From an uncultured Methanomassiliicoccaceae archaeon (GTDB taxonomy: Archaea; Thermoplasmatota; Thermoplasmata; Methanomassiliicoccales; Methanomethylophilaceae): DNA of 8,001 nt. The notes below the pieces were generated by a model that made no database searches, was not told the origin of the DNA, and saw only the letters and a list, made by a program, of their open reading frames with translations. Shown in pieces: positions 1 to 5,350 of the stretch. Location: positions 1 through 8,001 of the forward strand of contig CALYUZ010000028.1 of assembly GCA_945492685.1 (NCBI GenBank). Direction: 5' to 3'. The number at the start of each line of letters is the position of its first letter. The stretch's first letter is position 1. The position numbers and the translations under genes were made by a program.

Positions 1-723
1 CGCGTCGCATGGGGCGACCTGGTGTACATGAAGGAGAATCTTCCGGAGGTCCTGATCACGGGTCTAATCGGACCCCTGCTGTACCTTCTGGCATTCGGAT
101 ACGGTCTCGGAAGCGGTATGTCTTCGGGAAGCGGGGCTTATCTTGAGTTCATCATCCCCGGTATCATCGCCCTGTCCACCCTCTCATGCACGTTCAGCAC
201 CGTGGCCATGAAGGTACTGGTCCAGAGGCTGTTCTACATGAGCTTCGACGAACTGCTCCTGTGTCCCGTACACATCTCCTCTGTTATCCTGGGGAAGACC
301 CTGTCTGGGGTCATCAGGGCGCTGATGAGCTGCACGATCATAATGGTGGTCGGACATCTGATATCCCCCGGAGTTGACATCGATCCATTGGTGTTCGTGG
401 TGATATTCATCGCCGGACTCACATTCTCCCTGTTCGGACTCCTGGCGGGGATGCTCACGAACAAGACTCAGAAGCTGTCCCTGTTCACCAGCATCGTGAT
501 CGTTCCCATGACCTTCCTGTGCGGGACCCTGTTCAACGTATCCGCGCTCCCCGATGCAGCGGCATATGTGATCTACCTCCTGCCGCTGACCCACGTGAGC
601 CAGTTGATGAGGGGTATAATGCTGGACCCCGGCATACCGCTGGATTCGGCCGTCATACTGCTGTTCTACACAGCGGCGTTCTTCTGTGCCTGCTACTACC
701 TGATCAAGACGAACAGGTGTTGA
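1..723 (+). CDS. ABC-2 type transporter permease, 5' end off the window
   Basis: Membrane permease subunit of an ABC exporter of the ABC-2 (NodJ/DrrB-like) class, which would pair with a separate cytoplasmic ATPase to export a drug, polysaccharide or similar substrate; the substrate cannot be told. The reading frame is open from base 1 (RVAWGDLVYMKENLPEVL), so the true start lies to the left. The GTG at 22 and ATG at 28 fall inside the conserved amphipathic N-terminal stretch and are unlikely starts. About six hydrophobic segments are visible, and the family-typical stretch CGTLFNVSALP followed by YLLPLTH lies before the last one. It ends with TGA at 721-723. The partner ATPase is probably upstream, outside the window. 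Probably only a short N-terminal piece is missing. The family call is firm; the substrate is unknown. Confidence 0.85.
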   Translation, partial: RVAWGDLVYMKENLPEVLITGLIGPLLYLLAFGYGLGSGMSSGSGAYLEFIIPGIIALSTLSCTFSTVAMKVLVQRLFYMSFDELLLCPVHISSVILGKTLSGVIRALMSCTIIMVVGHLISPGVDIDPLVFVVIFIAGLTFSLFGLLAGMLTNKTQKLSLFTSIVIVPMTFLCGTLFNVSALPDAAAYVIYLLPLTHVSQLMRGIMLDPGIPLDSAVILLFYTAAFFCACYYLIKTNRC

Positions 724-757
724 AAAAGGGTCCGGACCGGCCCCTCCATGGGGCCGG
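723..757 (-). terminator. Hairpin plus T-tract terminator for the Rrf2 gene
   Basis: CCGGCCCC (737-744) and GGGGCCGG (750-757) form a perfect 8-bp stem with a 5-nt loop. Read on the minus strand, the stem is followed about 9 nt later by five T (727-723), next to the stop codon of the convergent permease gene. On the plus strand no T-run follows, so it suits the minus-strand Rrf2 gene better, though the hairpin sits between two convergent genes and could affect both. Confidence 0.55.
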
Positions 758-773
758 CATCCGACTTCCGATG

Positions 774-1226
774 TCAGATATAGTATTCCGGGGCGTCCAG
801 GACGTCCATCATGCCGTCCTTCTTCGCAAGGTCAACCAGGTCGGCTATGGTGGTGTTGTCGATTATCTCGTTGACCGCGGCATCGATCCTGCTCCACAGC
901 CCCTTCTCGACGCACTTTGGGATCCAAGGGCATTCGATGGATGCATCGTATGTCGGTGCGGAGGAGACCTCGCCCTCGATCGTGCGGACGATCATCCCCA
1001 CGGTCATGTTCCTGCTGGACATCCCGAGGCGGTATCCGCCCTGCGGTCCCCTTTCGCCCTTCACATAGCCTGCTTTGGCGAGGACCGATATTATCTGTTC
1101 GAGGTATTTCGTCGATATTCCCTGGCGGTTGGAAACGTCTTTGATCTTGACGTTGCCGTATGCCTCGTAGACCGCCATATCCACGAGCATCTGGATGGCG
1201 TAGATTGTTTTGGAGGAGAAGTTCAC
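774..1226 (-). CDS. Rrf2-family transcriptional regulator
   Basis: DNA-binding regulator of the Rrf2 family (relatives IscR, NsrR, CymR), 150 aa, a normal family length. The N-terminal winged helix (about residues 1-70) has the typical KYLEQIISVLAKAGYVKG recognition region and the wing motif RGPQGGYRL (59-67). TVGMIVRTIEG (75-85) and a C-terminal dimer helix with LW and TTIADL follow. Family members that bind an Fe-S cluster usually have three cysteines after this point. Only two are present here, C99 and C105 (ECPWIPKC), and the expected first cysteine region reads PTYDAS. It may therefore bind a cluster with another ligand, or sense without one. The start is GTG at 1226, chosen because MNFSSKTIYA aligns with the usual family N terminus; no clear ribosome binding site is seen. 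Its target genes are not shown by context; an autoregulatory site is likely upstream. Confidence 0.9.
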   Translation of the reverse strand: MNFSSKTIYAIQMLVDMAVYEAYGNVKIKDVSNRQGISTKYLEQIISVLAKAGYVKGERGPQGGYRLGMSSRNMTVGMIVRTIEGEVSSAPTYDASIECPWIPKCVEKGLWSRIDAAVNEIIDNTTIADLVDLAKKDGMMDVLDAPEYYI

Positions 1227-1266
1227 GGATTCCGAATCTGTTGAAGACTCTTTAAGTTATGTCCGG

Positions 1267-1321
1267 AAACGGGGCTATCTGCCCGTTTTCATGTATAAAC
1301 AATCGTTAAGTAAGGGTTAAG
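1267..1321 (-). promoter_or_regulatory. Promoter and possible operator of the Rrf2 gene
   Basis: On the minus strand a TATA-like box GTTTATACAT (1300-1291) would place the transcription start near 1270, giving a leader of about 43 nt. An inverted repeat AAACGGG (1267-1273) and CCCGTTT (1282-1288), with an 8-nt spacer, lies exactly between box and start, where a repressor would block initiation. A direct repeat GTTAAG (1305-1310 and 1316-1321, 11-bp period) lies just upstream of the box. The placement suggests autoregulation; which protein binds is inferred. Confidence 0.45.
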
Positions 1322-1323
1322 GG

Positions 1324-1341
1324 CCCGGGGATGTCCCCGGG
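1324..1341 (-). terminator. GC-rich hairpin after the substrate-binding protein fragment
   Basis: CCCGGGG (1324-1330) and CCCCGGG (1335-1341) pair perfectly around the loop ATGT, 15 nt beyond the stop codon of the minus-strand gene. No long T-run follows, only TTAACCCTTACTTAA. The hairpin directly after the stop suggests that this is the gene's natural 3' end and not a second break. Confidence 0.45.
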
Positions 1342-1356
1342 ATTTGTGAAGAACGA

Positions 1357-1755
1357 TCAAGCTGTGGTCAGCTTGTTGTTGATGTCGTAGGCGATGATTC
1401 CGGGCTGTCCTGCGACTCCGAAGTCTGCCTCACCGGACTGCATCTGGGTGATGACCTGTCCGGATCCGGATGCATCGACGGAGACGATGTCCAGTCCTGC
1501 CTGCTCGAACAGGGTCTTGTTGTTGTCAAGGCTGCTGTTTCCGGTGACCTCGGCGAGTCCGGGAAGGATCTCGGCTGCGAGGTGGACGGGGAGCTGGTGC
1601 AGGTCACCGACGATGAAGCTGAACTTCAGGGTGGTGATCTTGGATGTGTCCCAGCTCTTGACGGTCAGGGCCTTCTGGATGAGGGAGTCATCGACGAAGC
1701 TGTCTGCGAACTCGGCTCCATCCTTGAATCTGAGGTCGGAGTAGCTGTTGAACAT
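1357..1755 (-). pseudogene. ABC transporter substrate-binding protein, C-terminal remnant
   Basis: About 132 codons of an extracellular solute-binding protein of the NrtA/SsuA/TauA-like (NMT1) type. Visible parts: residues 1-30 (counted from the ATG at 1755) end in ADSFVDDSLIQKAL, resembling the end of such a protein. Residues 43-132 then look like the first lobe of another binding domain: LKFSFIVGDLHQLP opens a beta strand, and SGEADFGVAGQPGIIA matches the family pattern 'sGevDvG..g.p'. The protein then stops at TGA, followed by a hairpin. No signal peptide, lipobox or complete first domain exists upstream: beyond about 1745-1755 the same frame is only the antisense of an ABC ATPase gene. 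The ATG at 1755 has no ribosome binding site. I read it as a gene whose 5' part was removed by a rearrangement. The open frame continues to 2214, but that extension is not protein-like. The family call is fair; the substrate is unknown. Confidence 0.65.
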
Positions 1756-2272
1756 AGCCGCGGGTGTGCTGAAGCCAACATCCGGGCATGTCTTCCTGGA
1801 TGGGAATGACATCTCCGGACTCTCCGACAGGGAATGCTCCGACCTGAGGAACCGCAGGATAGGATACATCCCCCAGGGACACGGGCTCCTGCAGAACCTT
1901 ACCGTCCTGGAGAATGTGGAGCTCCCCAGGCATATCGGTCGTTCCAAGGATGTGACTGGGCCGGAACCCTCCGAGCTGCTGGAGAGGGTCGGTCTCTCCG
2001 AACTGTCGGGTTCATACCCGAGGAAGCTATCAGGTGGTGAGCAGAGGAGGGCCTCCATAGCGAGGGCTCTGGTGAACTCGCCCGGACTGATAATCGCCGA
2101 CGAGCCCACATCGGATCTGGATTCGGACAACTCCAGGAACGTGATGGAGCTGCTCAGGTCCATCAGCGACTCGGGGACGGCCGTCCTGCTGGTGACGCAC
2201 GAGACCGATTCCATGGGATACGGTGATAGGATACTCCGTATGGACGGAGGCAGATTGAAGGAGGTTGATTGA
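1745..2272 (+). pseudogene. LolD/MacB-type ABC ATPase lacking its N terminus and Walker A
   Basis: Remnant of an ATPase subunit of the MacB/LolD class, which normally powers FtsX-like permeases in lipoprotein or peptide export. The frame begins, right after a TAG at 1742-1744, with LLNIAAGVLKPTSG, the stretch that directly follows the Walker A motif in intact members. Everything before it (about 40 residues, including the nucleotide-binding GxxGxGKS/T) is absent. The rest is well kept: Q-loop YIPQGHGLLQNLTVLENVEL, signature LSGGEQRR, Walker B LIIADEPTSDLD, and H-loop VTHE. No start with a ribosome binding site is seen; TTG at 1748 is the first possible one. Without Walker A it cannot hydrolyse ATP by itself. 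The preserved downstream frame suggests a recent truncation or an assembly join. Its stop lies 1 nt before the start of the ThiF-like gene, so the two were probably one operon. Confidence 0.75.
2258..2264 (+). promoter_or_regulatory. Ribosome binding site deciding the start of the ThiF-like gene
   Basis: AAGGAGG lies 9 nt before ATG 2274, inside the last codons of the ATPase remnant. The TTG at 2265 directly abuts this motif and so cannot be the start it serves. The site fixes the protein start as MGRYDRQLL and implies translation coupled to the upstream frame. Confidence 0.75.
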
Positions 2273-2273
2273 G

Positions 2274-3002
2274 ATGGGAAGATACGATCGTCAGCTCTTG
2301 GTCTTCGGTGATGAGGGTCAGGAGAGGATTTGGAAAGCGAAGGTCGGGATCGTCGGGTGTGGAGGACTCGGAACTAACGTATCCACCGCGCTTGGTGTGG
2401 CAGGCGTCGGTCATTTCGTGATAATGGATTCCGATGTGCCTGAGGATACCAACCTGAACCGTCAGTACGTGTTCTGCAGGCATGTGGACTCCAGGGAGGA
2501 GTCCAGGCCGAAGGCCGAACTGCTGGCTGAATGGATACTCGGGCTGAATCCCAAGGCGGATGTGGAGTACCATGTCTCCCGCTTCGGCGAGGACACCTGG
2601 TCCGTCTTCGACGACTGCGATATCCTGGTGGACTGTCTGGACTCCATAGAGGGCAGGATGGTGTTGAACAGGTATGCCGTCGAGAAGGGGAAGCCCTTGG
2701 TCCACGGGGGCGTACATGCCTTCATCGGCGAGATCACCGTCATAATCCCCGGAAGGACACCTTGTCTCAAGTGCATGATGGGCGACATACCCGAACCCGA
2801 GAGGCCACTGCCGTCGATTGGTTCCGTGGTCACCACCATCGGATCAATGGAGGCCACTGAGGTCCTGAAGCTGATCCTGGACCGTTCCTCCAGGACGGAG
2901 GGCACGTTCCTGTCCATCGATTTCGAGGATTGGAGGGTCACCCCGGTCCACTTCAAGAGGGATCCCGGATGTCCCGTCTGCCGCAGGTTCGGTCTGTCCT
3001 GA
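2274..3002 (+). CDS. ThiF/MoeB/HesA-family E1-like adenylating enzyme
   Basis: Cytoplasmic E1-like enzyme that would use ATP to adenylate the C terminus of a small protein, as ThiF and MoeB do for ThiS and MoaD; 242 aa, normal for the family. RYDRQLLVFGDEGQ is the usual opening. The Rossmann nucleotide loop GCGGLG is at 28-33, with acidic residues D52/D54. The arginine finger region NLNRQ is at 60-64, K80 lies in RPKA, and the catalytic aspartate is probably D123 (DCLDS). Two zinc-binding pairs are present, C164/C167 (CLKC) and C233/C236 (CPVC). The loop after CLKC reads LPSIGSVVTTIG and lacks the cysteine found there in ThiF (C184) and MoeB (C187). It may therefore act by adenylation only, or on a different partner. 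No ThiS/MoaD-like gene lies nearby, so a role in thiamine, molybdopterin or another sulfur pathway, or in peptide modification, stays open. It follows the ABC ATPase remnant closely, so its original promoter may be lost. Confidence 0.9.
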   Translation: MGRYDRQLLVFGDEGQERIWKAKVGIVGCGGLGTNVSTALGVAGVGHFVIMDSDVPEDTNLNRQYVFCRHVDSREESRPKAELLAEWILGLNPKADVEYHVSRFGEDTWSVFDDCDILVDCLDSIEGRMVLNRYAVEKGKPLVHGGVHAFIGEITVIIPGRTPCLKCMMGDIPEPERPLPSIGSVVTTIGSMEATEVLKLILDRSSRTEGTFLSIDFEDWRVTPVHFKRDPGCPVCRRFGLS

Positions 3003-3470
3003 TCATCTTCCGGGCTTGTCCACGTACTTCCCTGTGATATGCTCGATGTCGAGCCTCAGGGCCACCATGTTCCCGACCGCCCGGGGGATGCCGGCCTTCG
3101 CGTCGGACCTCCCGGGTTCCGGGACGTACTTATCCACGATCCTCCCGAGGGTCTCCTCCCTCAGGGAATCGTCCCTGACGATATGACCGAAGGCCATGGC
3201 GCTTTTGGATCTCACCCCTTCCATCCTTTCCACCACGGTGAGGCACGCCCTGTCATCCCGAGATATGAGATCGGACATCAGTCCTCCGTCGCAGGTGTGG
3301 TGTATCATCACCCTGTCACCCGTCACGACGTAGTTCACAGGGAATCCCTGCGGATAACCGCCATCCCCGTTGAGGCACACTGTTCCCCACACATCCTTCC
3401 CCAGGATTTCCAAAGCCTCGCTCTCGGACAATCCCCTGTCCTTCCTGCCCATCTCCCTGAACCGGTCCAT
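3003..3470 (-). CDS. NimA-like pyridoxamine 5'-phosphate oxidase-family flavin protein
   Basis: Small split-barrel protein, 155 aa, of the pyridoxamine 5'-phosphate oxidase-like superfamily, subgroup resembling nitroimidazole resistance protein NimA. Such proteins bind FMN or a related cofactor and reduce small molecules; the natural substrate is generally unknown. Typical features are the opening GRKDRGLSESEALEIL, then GTVCLNGDGGYPQGFPVNYV (28-47), and MIHHTCDGGLMSDLI (55-69), matching the family pattern of a beta strand followed by His and a glycine-rich phosphate site. The start at 3470 is favoured over Met7 because a TATA box lies about 26 bp before it, which suggests a leaderless or nearly leaderless message. 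GGGGAG, 8 nt before the ATG, is a weak alternative signal. Its stop codon abuts that of the convergent ThiF-like gene with no spacer. A true PdxH is longer, so vitamin B6 synthesis is not implied. Confidence 0.85.
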   Translation of the reverse strand: MDRFREMGRKDRGLSESEALEILGKDVWGTVCLNGDGGYPQGFPVNYVVTGDRVMIHHTCDGGLMSDLISRDDRACLTVVERMEGVRSKSAMAFGHIVRDDSLREETLGRIVDKYVPEPGRSDAKAGIPRAVGNMVALRLDIEHITGKYVDKPGR

Positions 3471-3491
3471 ACGAGGTACTCCCCGACATCG

Positions 3492-3499
3492 GATAAAAA
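3492..3499 (-). promoter_or_regulatory. TATA box of the NimA-like gene
   Basis: TTTTTATC on the minus strand is centred about 26 bp before the ATG at 3470, the spacing expected between an archaeal TATA box and the transcription start. This predicts a start at or within a few bases of the ATG. The same T-run also follows the terminator hairpin of the upstream efflux operon. Confidence 0.5.
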
Positions 3500-3523
3500 G
3501 AGGTCACCCGGGAAGGTTCCCGG
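3495..3523 (-). terminator. Terminator of the efflux operon
   Basis: CCGGGAA (3508-3514) and TTCCCGG (3517-3523) form a short GC-rich stem, followed on the minus strand after 8 nt by five T (3499-3495). It lies 30 nt beyond the stop of the second ABC exporter gene and separates that operon from the next minus-strand gene. Confidence 0.55.
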
Positions 3524-3553
3524 AGGTTGTGAACGGGTTTATCCTGGACAGGA

Positions 3554-5350
3554 TCACTCCATGTCCTCGAACTGGCTGTTGTACAGGTCCGCGTAGAACC
3601 CTCCCTTCTCCAGGAGTTCGTCATGCGTACCCTGTTCCACTATGTTACCGTCCCTCATCACAAGGATCAGGTCGGAGTTCCTGATGGTGGAGAGCCTGTG
3701 GGCTATGACGAAGGATGTCCTGCCCTCGGTCAGGCGGTCCATGGCATCCTGGATGACCTTCTCGGTCATGGTGTCCACGGAGCTCGTCGCCTCATCCAGT
3801 ATCAGCAGCGGGGATCCATCGACCATGGCACGTGCGATGGTAATCTGCTGCCTCTGTCCGGCGGACAGTGTCGCGTTGTCACCGAGCACGGTGTCGTAAC
3901 CGTTCGGAAGGGTCTCTATGAAGTGGTGGAGTCCTACGGCCCTGCACACCTCGTCCAGCCTCTCGTCGGTCACGGTCTCACGGCTGTTGTACACGATGTT
4001 CTCCCTGATCGTTCCCTCGAACAGCCATGTGTCCTGGAGGACCATGCAGAACAGGTCGTGGACGTCCTCGCGCCTCATCCTGTTCACGGACACTCCGTCT
4101 ATGAGGATGTCCCCGCTTTTCACGTCGTAGAACCTCATCAGCAGGTTGACCATGGTGGTCTTCCCCGCACCTGTGGGTCCGACGATGGCGACCTTCTGTC
4201 CCGGTTGGATGTCCGCGGAGAATCCGTGGATGATCTCCCTATCACCGTATCCGAAGTGGACGTCCTTGCACTCCACGTGTCCCTTCACATCGTCGATCCT
4301 GACGTTCTTCTCGGACTCGTCCTCCATCTCCCTTTCGTCGAGGAATGCGAAGATCCTCTCGGCGGATGCCGCCACGGACTGCATGGATGAGAACGCCTGG
4401 GCGAGCTGCGTCAACGGCTGGGTGAACAGCCTCACGTACACCATGAACGCCACTATGGTACCGAAGGAGATGCTCCCTCCCACGTACATGACGGCACCCA
4501 CGATGCACACCATGACATATCCGAAGTTCCCGATGAAGTTCATGAAGGGCTGCATCATGCCGCTGAGGAACTGCGACATGAAGTTGGACCTGAACAGGTC
4601 GTCGTTGATGCCGTCGAACTCCTTCCTGGCGGAATCCTCTCCGCCGTATGCCTTCATGATCTTCTGACCGGTGTAGATCTCCTCCACATGGCCGTTCATC
4701 CTGCCCAGGTCCTTCTGCTGTCTCGTGAAGTACTTCTGGGAACGGGACATGACGATGAAGACGAACACGAATCCCAACAGGGATGACAGGATGGCGGTGG
4801 CCGCCATCACCCAGTTCGTCCAGATCATCATTATGATCGAACCGAAGAGCAGGGTGACCGAGGTCACGAGGGTGCTGATGCTCTGGTTCATGGACTGTCC
4901 GACGGTGTCCACATCGTTTGTGACCCTGCTCATCACGTCCCCGGTGGTGCTGGAGTCGAAGTATCTCAGGGGGAGCCTGTTGATCTTCCCGGATATGTCC
5001 CTGCGGAAGCTGTAGGCCGTCCTCTGGGAGACGGTTGTCATGATGTACTGCTGTAGGAATGTGAGTATCGAGCTCGTGGCGTAGATGACCACCAGGGTCA
5101 GGGCGATCGACACCACCGCCTCAAGGTCCATCGTTCCGAAGATGCCCTCCTGTATGAGGTCGGTCATGTCGCTGAGCATGTTCGGTCCCAGAAGCGTCAG
5201 GACCGTACCGATGCAGGCCATCACCACGGCGGCCGCGATGGCGATCCTGTACCTGTGCATGTATCCGAACAGCCTTCCCCACGCCTTGCCGAAGTCGTTG
5301 GCCTTCTCCGTTGGCATCCTGGGGCCGCGTCCGTGTCTGGGTCCGCTCAT
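3554..5350 (-). CDS. Heterodimeric ABC exporter, catalytically complete subunit
   Basis: Half-transporter of the ABC multidrug exporter type (type IV fold), 598 aa: a transmembrane domain of six helices (about residues 30-325) fused to an ATPase domain (about 350-598). ATPase motifs: Walker A GPTGAGKTT (391-399), Q-loop Q439, signature LSAGQ (495-499), Walker B LLILDE with E520, D-loop SSVD, H-loop H551. All catalytic residues are present. The signature has Ala for the usual first Gly. In heterodimeric exporters such as TM287/TM288 this altered signature pairs with the partner's degenerate site, which fits the upstream gene. The transmembrane part carries the family stretch RYFDSSTTGDVMSRVTNDVDTV (128-150 overall), the coupling region between membrane and ATPase domains. 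It starts at ATG 5350, overlapping the TGA of the preceding subunit as ATGA, so the two are made together. Likely role: efflux of drugs or amphiphilic compounds across the membrane; the substrate is unknown. Confidence 0.93.
   Translation of the reverse strand: MSGPRHGRGPRMPTEKANDFGKAWGRLFGYMHRYRIAIAAAVVMACIGTVLTLLGPNMLSDMTDLIQEGIFGTMDLEAVVSIALTLVVIYATSSILTFLQQYIMTTVSQRTAYSFRRDISGKINRLPLRYFDSSTTGDVMSRVTNDVDTVGQSMNQSISTLVTSVTLLFGSIIMMIWTNWVMAATAILSSLLGFVFVFIVMSRSQKYFTRQQKDLGRMNGHVEEIYTGQKIMKAYGGEDSARKEFDGINDDLFRSNFMSQFLSGMMQPFMNFIGNFGYVMVCIVGAVMYVGGSISFGTIVAFMVYVRLFTQPLTQLAQAFSSMQSVAASAERIFAFLDEREMEDESEKNVRIDDVKGHVECKDVHFGYGDREIIHGFSADIQPGQKVAIVGPTGAGKTTMVNLLMRFYDVKSGDILIDGVSVNRMRREDVHDLFCMVLQDTWLFEGTIRENIVYNSRETVTDERLDEVCRAVGLHHFIETLPNGYDTVLGDNATLSAGQRQQITIARAMVDGSPLLILDEATSSVDTMTEKVIQDAMDRLTEGRTSFVIAHRLSTIRNSDLILVMRDGNIVEQGTHDELLEKGGFYADLYNSQFEDME

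Noticed and set aside
519..1244. Plus-strand open frame of 241 codons
   Set aside because: It overlaps the end of the permease and is antisense to the Rrf2 gene; its composition is not protein-like.
1742..1744. TAG before the ATPase remnant read as pyrrolysine, restoring a full ATPase
   Set aside because: The frame before the TAG encodes no Walker A motif; it is antisense of the binding-protein gene.
1357..2214. A single 285-aa minus-strand protein covering the whole open frame
   Set aside because: Only the part left of about 1755 looks like protein; the rest is the antisense of a well-conserved ABC ATPase segment.
3039..3596. Plus-strand open frame of 185 codons
   Set aside because: Antisense of the NimA-like gene, with no recognisable domain.
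3623..4390. Plus-strand open frame of 255 codons
   Set aside because: Antisense of the ATPase domain of the second exporter subunit; no independent evidence.
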